From positions 980,144-1,044,143 of the forward strand of contig LNGK01000002.1 in the NCBI GenBank assembly GCA_001510575.1: DNA of 64,000 nucleotides. The letters are read 5' to 3'. Shown here piece by piece: positions 11,859 through 21,516 of the stretch. Every line of letters begins with the position of its first letter. The stretch's first letter is position 1. Source of the DNA: Knoxdaviesia capensis (lineage: Eukaryota; Ascomycota; Sordariomycetes; Microascales; Gondwanamycetaceae). Below the pieces are notes generated by a model. The model worked only from the letters and a program-made list of their open reading frames with translations, was not told where the DNA came from and did not search any database. Both the position numbers and the translations under genes were made by a program.

Positions 11859-13883
11859 GGTTGCGGATCGAGTGAAAGACGAATGTTAAGGAGTGGATGG
11901 AGCAATTGGCTAGAGAAAGAATGAGGGAAGAGTAAGTTCGTGCAACCTGCGGAAAAAGAAGGTTAGAAATTATATGGAGAGAAGAAAAGAAAAAACTTAA
12001 GCAGGAAGGGGATAGATAAAGGAGGGCCAGAGGCGAATAACGCGACAGATAGGAGGAAAAAAACAAAATTGATCGGTTCACTCAAATATTAAAATGGACT
12101 GACTTACTTAGTGGAGATCTGGCAGGGGGTCCCGTTCAATTGAGCGTGTCATAGACAGAGGGACTGTGTATGACCATAGAGAATATATGCGTGTAAGAAG
12201 GGGAACTCTCAATTTCTGAAAGGCCACTAAGACGCTGATGGTCCTTGCGTGTTCGCTAAGGAAGAAACAGGAAAGAAAAAAAGAGTAGGAAAAAAAGAAA
12301 GAAACTCAAGAGGCAAATATCTTCCCCAGAGAGGGAACAGAAGCTATTTGAAGAAACACGGAATCAAGAGCAGACGCGAGCACCGGATCATTGCAAAGAA
12401 GGAAAAGGGACCCTGGTAAAAAAAGATGCAGCGTCGTAGTTACGAAGTCAGAAGAAGAGAGTTGAAGGGGGGAAAGAGAGGCTCACCCATACAGTATTCC
12501 TTATCAATCAGTAAAGTTCCCATCCAATTGCCTGACCCGATCCACAATTGTGCCAGTAACAGCCCAGGTTTTCGCAAGAAAACGCAGCACAGCACACGCA
12601 GAAGAATCAGAAAACCTCGCTGCCAAATACGTGTACGAAAACGAGAACGGGTTGGAATTTCTTCTGGTGCAATCGGACGGTGTGGCGCACTGTGCCGATC
12701 TGCCCGTGGCACTGGCATGGCTTGGGTCACCGTGTACAAGCGAGTATGCGGAGAGCCATGCCGAAGGGACGGGTACCTTTTTCAGGGGTACAGTTGCAGG
12801 TGCGTACAGTGCGAGGTTCGGATTTAAGCCGAAATGCGAAATGCGAGGGCCGACCTTTTGGCGGGTTTTTGGGCTTGTGCAGGAAAATGGAACGAAGAAG
12901 AAGAAAAAGAAATCTACCCCCAATTTCCAGCCATGCGGTCACTTCTAAAATGGCTCCCGAACATGCCACGCTCAAGGGGTCTCATTGGCTCTGGTGTTTT
13001 CGTTCCGATTGGGAAAGCCCATGAAGCTTCTTAGAGGGGGGACTTCTTCGAGAACGATGCTATCCGTGTTAGAGGGCAGTGCTCGTACTCGGAGGGTGTA
13101 GTCATCACATGTTGTATATACTGTACATAAATAAGCATTCATAGAGATGATGGAGCCATGGACCCATACGTAGGGCATCCAGGATCTCGTCAATGGAACC
13201 GAAGTATCGAACGCACCATCTGTAGCTTGTGCCTTGACAGCACTTATTTCCGTCGCCGGCTCTTCTATGTCCGTTCTCGCTGTCCGTCGTTTACGCGATA
13301 ACCCCCCCTTTTTTTGGTCCGTTCTGTTTCCTCGCCCGGATTCGAGGCAAATTATGTAAATTCCCGAAGCTCGCGATGGTGGGATGCTCCACCCGGCTCG
13401 GCTTTCCCCTAAGCACAACACGTTCAACTAACACAATGCAATGGCTCTCTGACAAGAGTTTGCCCTGATCCCCTTTCTTTTTCTCTTCTAGTTCACCTCC
13501 CTCTTCGTGCATATATGAATGCCATATATCGGCACACTGTGTATTCTCCCCCGATGACATCGTCCCATTCCACCTTCTTCCCCCCTTCTGACCCGGATTT
13601 CGCTTCCGTTTAAATCTTGCAAAGTCACGCTATCTAATCTCCCTCTCACGTATGGGTAAGGTAACTTCGCGTTCCCTCGCGAGCCCTTGCCCACGAAAAA
13701 AACACTTAGACTCAAGGGCGTCAGGCCAAACCCAAAAAGAACCCCCAAAGCAAGCTATCAGTTAGAAACAGGTAGCCCGCCTGCTTCTTTCTTTTCGCTC
13801 GCCTTTTCCGCCGTAGACGTCTAAAGACTTCGGACTTGCAGACTTACAAGTGCCAAAGTATCACCACCACAAACAAAAAGAGA
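11859..13883. other. Intergenic region, ERG3 promoter side
   Basis: Purine-rich on + from 11,880 to about 12,480, that is, a CT-rich leader for ERG3 on the minus strand. The frames at 12,426-12,950 and 12,972-13,560 show no known domain or splice structure. No gene called. Confidence 0.55.
13875..13879 (-). terminator. T5 terminator of 5S rRNA gene 1
   Basis: Five T residues on the minus strand, five bases past the 3' end of the first 5S copy: the usual RNA polymerase III stop signal. Confidence 0.7.
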
Positions 13884-14002
13884 ACATACAACACCGAGGA
13901 TTCCCCAGTGGTCACCCACCTGAGTACTGGTTCGGCCCTCTACGGCTTATCTATGGGGGAGCGGACGGGACCCCGAGTTTTCCGTAGGGTATGGTCGTAT
14001 GT
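13884..14002 (-). rRNA. 5S ribosomal RNA, copy 1
   Basis: 119-base 5S rRNA gene on the minus strand. The 5' end ACATACGACC pairs with the 3' end GUUGUAUGU (helix I). Conserved fungal 5S elements are visible: GGAAAACUCGGG, CCCGUCCGCUC, CCAUAGAUAAGCC, and GGUGGGUGACCAC followed by GGGGAAUCC. In this copy helix III is CUACGG/CCGUAG and helix V begins CCGA/UCGG. A TATATAA lies at -25 to -31 and a T5 stop follows. It is intact by eye, and is dispersed from the 35S rDNA as in other filamentous ascomycetes. Confidence 0.93.
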
Positions 14003-14026
14003 GTAAGACCGTCGTAGTCGAGGCAG

Positions 14027-14033
14027 TTATATA
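14027..14033 (-). promoter_or_regulatory. TATA element upstream of 5S copy 1
   Basis: TATATAA in the sense direction, 25-31 bases before the 5S start. Upstream TATA boxes near -29 are known for dispersed 5S genes of Neurospora; the second copy has one at the same distance. Confidence 0.65.
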
Positions 14034-14073
14034 GCGGTAAGCGGGCTTCCTAGGAGCAAAAAGCGGTCTATAT

Positions 14074-14081
14074 AAAAAAAA
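14074..14081 (-). terminator. T8 terminator of 5S rRNA gene 2
   Basis: Eight T residues on the minus strand starting at the 3' end of the second 5S copy, a strong RNA polymerase III stop. Confidence 0.75.
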
Positions 14082-14199
14082 CATACAACACCAGGGATTC
14101 CCCAGTGGTCACCCACCTGAGTACTAGTCTGGCCCTTTGTGGCTTATCTATGGGGGAGCGGACGGGACCCCGAGTTTTCCACAAGGTATGGTCGTATGT
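14081..14199 (-). rRNA. 5S ribosomal RNA, copy 2 (variant)
   Basis: Second 119-base 5S gene, same orientation, starting 197 bases from copy 1. It differs from copy 1 at 11 positions. Ten of them form five paired exchanges that keep Watson-Crick pairing: helix III becomes UUGUGG/CCACAA and helix V CCAG/CUGG. The eleventh is a C-to-U change in the internal loop 5' of AGUA. Loops and all long conserved motifs are identical, so this looks like a second functional 5S type and not a pseudogene. Confidence 0.93.
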
Positions 14200-14224
14200 G
14201 ATAGTGACAGCGTGTTAGAAGAGG

Positions 14225-14232
14225 TTATATAT
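14225..14232 (-). promoter_or_regulatory. TATA element upstream of 5S copy 2
   Basis: ATATATAA in the sense direction, 26-33 bases before the 5S start. Placement matches copy 1, although the sequence between the TATA and the gene is different. Confidence 0.65.
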
Positions 14233-15171
14233 GATTATCGGAGAGACAGAGAGACATTCACAGAGACCAGTGATAATCAAATAGCCCCTCAGAGTCCATA
14301 CCATACATACACACACACCAAACATATCACTTTGAGAAAAGATCATCAGGTTTTCAAAACAACAGAATATCAAGACGAGAGTGAGTACATAGAAAAAGAA
14401 CGAAGCACGGAATCATACAAAGTTGAGAATAGAACGAAAAACCAATGGAAATAGGAAACAAACGAGCACAGGACGAGAAAGAAAGAAAGAAAAAACAACT
14501 ACCTAACTTAACCGTTACGCCTCCGCCCACTGATATCAGTGTTTCTTTTAATCCCCACCACACACTTTGGATTTTCTGCATAGTTACACTTCTTCTCCTT
14601 CCTTCTTCTTCCTCATCACGCTCCACTGTTCTCTCTCCCTGTAACTTCAGCCATCCGTCAAAAAGAACAAGGCAATGAAAAAGCAGGAACCCGGAACTCT
14701 CAGCCAATTCACCCAGAAAACATAAGAGGGGCAGAAACTGAAAAACGAAGACAAAAAACGACACGATCCGCTGGCTTCATGCCTTGCTTAATCAAGAAAA
14801 GCAAGATGCCTTGATGTGGTTTCTGATGTAGGTTGGCAGCTTCCGGCTCACGTGTTCACGAACCAGGAGCGAGGGCAAAAACAAAAGACACAAGAGCCAG
14901 CACAAACCGGGCAAGCCGCCCATGGGAAAGGGGAGAGAGGAATGGTGCAAAGGGATATAAACTCGACGGTAGAACATAGCAAGACAAGCAGAGATAGAAA
15001 TACGAATAAATATGAGAAACCGGGCATGAAACATCCCGTCCAAATCTCTCCAGGTCACACACTCTATCGGTGGTGTTTGTCGCAATGGCAGATCCGGTCC
15101 GTAGACTGGAAAACACACGTAGGCATCGCACGGTCTCGCCTCGGCGGGGCGCTTCAATGAGGCTCCACTGC
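14233..15171. other. Intergenic region, 5S copy 2 to RCOA
   Basis: No gene seen. This is the 3' flank of the corepressor gene and the outer flank of the 5S pair. Confidence 0.6.
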
Positions 15172-17344
15172 TCAAACGTTCCGGTACGACCAGATACGGG
15201 CGCGGGTGTCGCCAGAACCGGTGGCAAAGTAGCCGCCAGTCGGGCTAGGCGCGACCGAGATGACCGAGTTCTTGTGGCCCTGGAGCATCAGCTGGGTCGC
15301 GCCAGTCCGGGGATCCCAGAACTGGACTCCACGATCCTTAGATCCGGACATCACCCAATGTCCATCAGGAGTAAGCGCCACTGAGAGAACGAAATCCTTG
15401 TGGCCTTCAAAGGTCCGGACGCAGCGTCCTCCCTTGGGGCCAGGGTTAGGGATGCCGCGGGGAGTGCTGAGTTCCCACATCTTGATGGTCTTGTCCAGAC
15501 TGCCGCTAACAAGATCCTTTCCGGAAGGCGAGAACGCCACGGAGTAAACACTGTCCTTATGGCCTTCGGGGCCTTCAAGGCGCTCCAGGAGATAGCCCTG
15601 GTGAAGATCCCAGACGCGCACACTCTTGTCCAAAGAGCCGGCGGCGACGTACTTGGTATCGGGAGAGATGGCAACAGTAGTAACACCATCCTCGATAGTA
15701 AGGGTGAGAGTATTGGTGCCGGCCTCGATATCCCAGAGGCGAACAGTGCGGTCGCCGCTGCCCGAAGCAATGGTGCGGCCGTCGCGGGCAAAGTCAAGCG
15801 AGTAGATATCCTGCTCGTGACCGGAGAAAGTGTTGCGGATTTGGCGAGTTTGAATATCCCAAACCTGTATGGAAGAAGAGAAGTGCACAGGTTAGTTACA
15901 ATATCTCAGCAAAAGAGAAAAAGGTCCAGCAGCGGTGCGGTAGCATCAACAAGGGGAATTATTCAAGGGGGGGCAGTAAGGTAATAACTTACGCGAATAA
16001 GCTTGTCTTCCGCACCAGTGGCAAGGTATCTGCCATCGGGGCTGAAGCAGACACTCCGCACATACAGATCTCCAGTGATGTCGACATTCTCGTCCTGAAG
16101 AACGCAGAGCTTCTCTCCAGTCTGGACATCGTAGATCTGGGCCGATCGGTTAGAACCGGTAGCGACGTACTTGCCGTCGTGGCTGAAACGAACACAGCAG
16201 ACAACGCTCTCGTGGTTCAGGGTGTGGACAAGGTCAACATCCAGCATGCGAGGAACATTGTCGTTGAAGACGCAGAACCAGTCGGGGCCGGTCTTCTTAA
16301 GCTGGGCGGGCAGACGCTCCGGATCAATGTCCATGCTCGATGTCGCAGGTGGCCTGGCGGTCATGCGGTTGTGGTCGGGCGTAGGATGGCTGACTTGCGG
16401 CGACTGGCTGGCACCGGGGAAAGGGATCGGGTTGGCGATCTGCGGAGTAGCCGGTCCGCCAGGTCCAGGAGGCCGTCCAATGCCGCGGCCACCGCGTGGG
16501 CCGGGAGAAGCGGTACTCTGGGGAGGTTGAGGGCCCATGTTGCCAGAAGCGGGGCCTTGGGGGTAGCCTCCCTGCTGGAAGGGGGGCTGTTGAGACGGGC
16601 CGGGAGGCGGCGGGGGGACGGGAAGGCCGGACGATCCCGGAGGCATCTGGTTGTGTGGGCCACCCATCTGGCCAGGCTGCGGAGGTTGGGGAGGGGCCAG
16701 TCCAGACTGGCCACCGCTAGACATAATTCCGTTGAAGAGGCCAGTTCCGGGCGCAATGGAAGGGGGCTGCAGTGAAGGGCCAGGGTGAGGAGGGGGACCT
16801 CCCATGCCACCAATGGCAGGGCCGCCTCCGCGGGGGCCACCCTCGAGTTGACGCCGAAGAAGCTGAAGCTCCTCTTCGTACCTGTTGGCAAGAATGTGCG
16901 GCTTGGTTAGTACACATACACTCACCAGAAACCGGAAAATGAGTATCAAGTTGAGGATCGAGAGGTAGAGCTTACTTCTGCTTGAGAGTCATGTGGGTCT
17001 GCTCCATCTGGTAAACCTTTTCACGGATGAGCTGAAGCTCACTGACTTGAGCCTGGACTGTAATGAAGGAAAGAAGAGCAAATGTCAGTCATGTATCAGG
17101 CAATAGCATGTGTGAGAATCAGCCATGAATCATAAGCGGCCTGGAATATAGTATGGGGTCCAAAGCAAGGGTATACAAAGGCAAATAACGCCAGATGCAG
17201 AAGATACGTACGCTGATGCTCAAAGGTATCGTTGGCCCGCACCTGGGCTTCATATTCCGAGCGAACCTGGTCCAGAAGTTCGTTGACTCGGTTGCTGGGC
17301 GTCTGGGGCATGCCAATGCGCCCGGGATGGGAGTACATCGACAT
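15172..17344 (-). CDS. rcoA: Tup1/RcoA-type WD40 transcriptional corepressor
   Basis: Global corepressor that works with a Cyc8/Ssn6 partner in the nucleus. Four exons (17212-17344, 16976-17057, 15993-16881, 15864-15172) give 598 residues. The N-terminus (VNELLDQVRSEYEAQ, then QMEQTHMTLKQKYEEELQLLRRQLE) is the Tup1 tetramerisation coiled coil, residues about 15-88. A Gly/Pro/Gln-rich linker (about 90-250) contains many PP and PG runs. Seven WD40 repeats follow from about residue 285 (VRFSHDGKYVATGS) to the C-terminal GSGDTRARIWSYRNV. The segment DWFCVFNDNVPRMLDVDLVHTLNHESVVCC just before the propeller is typical of Tup1. The first intron falls within the coiled coil. About 0.8 kb upstream is CT-rich in the sense direction, suggesting a long 5' leader. 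Confidence 0.95.
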
Positions 17345-20300
17345 GGTGTGGTAGGTATGAAGCCGAAGCTACGGCGATAAGATAAAAGGAAACGGTATGC
17401 TCGGATTTTCCAACGGGAAAGGATCAAACGCGATCAAGAAGAGAGAGAAACTCTAGAGATATGTATCGATACGATCGGCGCAAGTCGGCAAATGTTGGAA
17501 AGGAACAGATAGAAAAGAACAAATCGATGAATTGACGGATTGGGAAGGGTTGATGAAATTGGACAGAATCACGGCAGGGGAACGACGATGAGATGGAAAA
17601 GTTCCGATTGTCGAGTCAAGCGTGCAAGGCCTCTTTTTATTCGATGGCCGGCTTCTCCTTTCGTTTTCCAGTCGCGGATGGAAACAAGTGGAGGAAGGAT
17701 GATGGCGGGAAGTTACAGAGAGAATATAGGTAATGAATAGAAGAGAATATAAGACGAGATGGATTCCACAAAGGAGATCGACTTTCAAGGTGTTTGATTT
17801 CGCGACATGCGCCCACAGGCGAACTGAGTCTCGCCAAGCGCGCGAACTGAATCGAAAGCAAAAAAAATCAACGGCAAAAAAAAAGGATCGGGCTTCCTAA
17901 AGCAAAGAGGAGGCCGCAAGGGAAGGATACAAGAGCATCAAAAACCAGGAGATATCCGAAGAGAGAGACGGCCAAGATGATTTCAAGATAAGAAATGATG
18001 AAATCTCTTGGGCGGATAATGGGGACAACTGAATGGGAGGATTGGGAGGAAGAAAGGAGAAGAAGCAGGTTTGACGAAGGAAGAGAAAAAAAAAAAAGCG
18101 AGTGAGGGTTTGGTGTGGATTGATGACAGCCAGGCAAGCCAGGCAAGGATGGTGGAGAACTGACTCCTGCTACTTCCTGCTCTGTGCTTTGCAGCGCAGC
18201 AAAACTCACTAAACTCCAGTTATTTCTCCTAACGGTAGTGGTGGTCGTGAGGTACCCAACGACCCTTCCAGAGTTGACTTTTTGCGGAATGCAGGCATAA
18301 TAATCCTCGGGAGGGGGGGCAGAATAGGGCTTAAAGTGACATTGGCAAATAACACACAGTACATGCTTGTGCAGCAGTATTGGACGAGAAGTCAGAGTAC
18401 CTTGAACTGTTTCATCAGGTACCTGTGCTTAGAAGACACCCCTACACAGCACATCGCCTACAGCCGATTTCTATGTGGCTCTTCTCCTTTGGGGCTAGAA
18501 TCCACAAGTGCAAAGTGTCGTCAAGAGGAGCGTGTAAGCATAGTTGTGGCCTGTAGTCCGTGCGCTGGTACCACATGGAACGGGAGGGGTGTTGGGTGTG
18601 TGCATTTGGGCGGGAGGATACTCAAAGACGAAGTACCTTTTTTTGGCGTCTGTTAGGAATTCAGACACGACGCCCCCCCCTTCTTTAGAAGTGTCCACTC
18701 CCCCCTTCCCCCCGGTAATGTTTAACCCTAGTATATGCCTGGTGCCGCAACTCGGCCGGCGAAACCAAGGAACACCTCTTTTTAGTTTATTGTGTTCAAA
18801 AAAAATCTTTTTTTTTTCTTTCTTTCTTTTTCTTTTTTTGCTCCCATGGCGTTACCAAGCCGGAGAAAGGTCTCGGTCTTAGCACTCACCCAGCAATCCC
18901 GCATACAAAATGTACCTGTCCGATACATTCGCTCTGCATGGGACAACAGCAACCTGTGAGACCCGCCCTTCTGGTCTGTGCGGCGGCTTCAGCAGCCGAC
19001 AAGGGAGGGGGGGAAAGAGATTCGGGGGGCGTGTCGTGTATCTTATTGTGCGGATGTTGATGGAATAGATGGATAGGCATGGTTCTCTCTTTTTCTTTTT
19101 TTTTTTTACTCCTCTGTGCCCCGGAATATGCATGTGGCTACGGACGGAGCAAGAATAACGCGATATTTAGAAAATATAATAGAACAGAATAAACCCTGAC
19201 AACCGATTTCGCTGAAAGATCTCCAGGTGATTCAGCAATTCAGCACAGCCAGTGATTTGGGGGGCCTGTGAGAGCACAAGTTGGCCCGGGCCCGTGTTAT
19301 ATCGTGGCCCACGCTGGGCTCCCGGTGTAACGGTGTGGCAGATGGAAGGTCCTGCAGACAGGAATAATGAGGATAAGTCGGTTGTGCACATACAGTACTG
19401 GATGGACATGTACGGTATAGACGATATCGGGGCGAGTGTCTCTCACGGACCAGTAAGGCAACAAGATGCATATTCAGGTTTCGGTGGAAGCTTAGACGCC
19501 TGGAATGGTATGGAATGAATCCACGCCCCCCCCCACGATTCATCCTCCCTGCATCTCGCTCCTCTCAGGTCTTCCCTTAGCACAAGACCTAGTGTCTGCA
19601 GGTCGTTCCCACCAACGGCCGGTTGTCACCCGTGCATCTGTCGTAAAAGCCCACGAACTGAGAGCCACATAGGCATGGCCCCGAAAACCCAGACTTCTGC
19701 CTTTTTTTTTTCATTCGCTGCGTACAGCCCCGTTTTGACCGAGATGGAAATGGGGAGGAGAAGGCGTGTGAATGAGGTACATATAACACACGACACTTGC
19801 CGAAACACCGCTTGCTTATCAGCTGTGCAAAGGAGTGAGACATGAATTTTATATCGGCTTTGGTATACGCCCAGTCCTATGCACACGCCTCCCACCATGA
19901 CAAGAAAAAAACAAGAAAAAAAAAAAGACAAGACAGGAGACACAGACACAGACACAGACACGCAGAAACACCGGGGCCCGCTTGCTGATTTCCCCATTCC
20001 ATCACCTGTCTCCTTCAGTCCCACACAGACAGTACGGTCCAGATAATGTGAGCCATCTTCCAATTCTGGTAAATCAGAAAAAAAACGAGGCGGGAAAAGG
20101 GGGTGTCACCCCAAGAACAAAACTAAAGTGTCTTCTAGAATCTCCCAACCCGGGTCAAAGCATCAAGCGTTTGTATCATGTGGGTAGATCCCAAATTCCG
20201 GGAGTGGCATTCTAAGAGTATCCGATATTTACATAGGTAAGTTACTTGCGCTCTTCATCCCATGTACTATCGTAAGGCCGCCCTTAGTACTCGCCAGTCG

Positions 20301-20643
20301 AATGTTTAGTCTTGCTTACAGTGGAGGGGAAGTGGGAGCAAAGTCTGAGATAATGCGTGTATAGCCAGAGTGGGTGGTCTTCCCTAGGGTCTCTCTGTTC
20401 TGGGATGCAGGTCTCACAGTCATTTTGAGGGCTGCTGTCGGCACTTTTCATGTAATATCCGGTTATCCATTCCGTAAAGTGTGTGGGTATCAGTCTAGGT
20501 AGTCAACTATAACAAGCAAAGGAACAAATAGCAATCTCAACTCCAAAGGAGACAGCCCTGGGATTTGTACCCAAGGCACTCATTTGGGAGGGGTGGTCGC
20601 AGTCGGGCATCTAAAAGCAAGGCGAAGTCCGCCGAGTCACTTA
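17345..20643. other. Long intergenic region (3.3 kb)
   Basis: Positions 17,345-18,110 are purine-rich on + (pyrimidine leader of rcoA). Farther out are C and T homopolymer runs (18,668-18,715; 18,800-18,840; 19,098-19,110) and a short ACAGAC repeat at about 19,938-19,966. No gene recognised. Confidence 0.55.
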
Positions 20644-21516
20644 TCACAGCGATCCAAACAGAGAAGAGAAGTCAGACGCACCACCCTTCTTGTCCGACTC
20701 GGGCTTCTTATTTTCCTTCTTCCTTCTCTCCGCCCGCTCGGAAGCCTTCTCCAGTCTGGCAGCCTTCTCCAGTCTGGCAGCCCTCTCTAGTCTGGCTTTA
20801 CCAAGGACAGATTCGAACGGGTTCGGTTTCTTCCAGGGCTGAGGTGTATCTGTGATTGATGCGGCCACTGGTGTTGAAGACCTCTCGAAGTTGTCCCGAG
20901 AGATGGTTACGCCCAGGTCGGCAGCGGGTGCCTGCGACGCATCCCCAGGTGCAGGTGCCGTGGCCGTGGCCGTGGCAGGACCATGCGTAGCCGGTGCTGT
21001 TTGTCTTTCTGGGAGCTCGTCTGCTCGGACGAGATCCTGGAGCACCTCTCTGATTTGCGCCAGGACGGCAATGAGCGTGACACCCAGGACAGAGAATTGG
21101 TTGTCTGCCACCACCTGGCTGAAAGCGCTAAGGGGGAGGAGGGGGAGACAGTGAAGATTAGTGCAATGGTCTTGTCAAACGCGCCTGCGAAAACTCAAAG
21201 CCGAGTCCCCGAAGCATTGGACTTACTGATAGGCATCCGCCAGGACATGGTCGGCGATCCAGCGGGCGTGTGTGCCGATGGTCGTGCTGAGCTCCCTGCG
21301 CATCCGCCCCGATGCGGGTTTGGCTGCGGCTATCCTGATGTTGTCGGCGAGTCTGCGCGTGTTCCGTCTTAGGATACCGAGATCCCGCCACCAGAAGGAG
21401 AGGCGGTGCTGGTTCTTGTTGCGGTGCACGAAAGAGTCGAGGATGGCCAAGGCGACGCCCAGGCCCTGGCCCGCCCATGTGAGCGTGATGTCGGTGTAGG
21501 GCAATGGCACAGACAT
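20644..21516 (-). CDS. RMP1: RNase MRP subunit Rmp1-like protein
   Basis: Two exons (21227-21516, 20644-21127) give 257 residues. The first exon has the Rmp1 signature FVHRNKNQHRLSFWWRDLGILRRN (residues about 29-52), where the HRNKNQHR..WW block forms the RNA-binding core of this RNase MRP protein. The second exon continues AFSQVVADNQFSVLGVTLIAVLAQI, the other conserved segment (F..V..D.QF..LG..L.A.LA). RNase MRP processes pre-rRNA in the nucleolus. The C-terminal 130 residues are low in complexity: Ala/Thr/Pro-rich, then a Lys/Arg/Glu-rich tail with three RLEKA-like repeats, ending DFSSLFGSL. The function is from family knowledge. The divergent neighbour is the AVT transporter, 2.7 kb away. 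Confidence 0.75.
20743..20796. repeat. Three tandem 18-base units in RMP1
   Basis: Unit AGCCTTCTCCAGTCTGGC at 20743-20760 and 20761-20778, then a third copy with two changes at 20779-20796. On the minus strand it encodes repeated Ala-Arg-Leu-Glu-Lys-Ala blocks in the basic tail of the Rmp1-like protein. Perfect identity of two units suggests recent duplication. Confidence 0.9.

Noticed and set aside
12550..12948. 132-codon frame on the + strand
   Set aside because: Looks protein-like in places but has no recognised family, and ends in a poly-Lys run; not enough support to annotate.
20556..20580. tRNA T-arm-like sequence (GGGTACAAATCCC on the minus strand)
   Set aside because: The loop does not fit TTCRANN, and no A box or acceptor stem can be found at the right distance.
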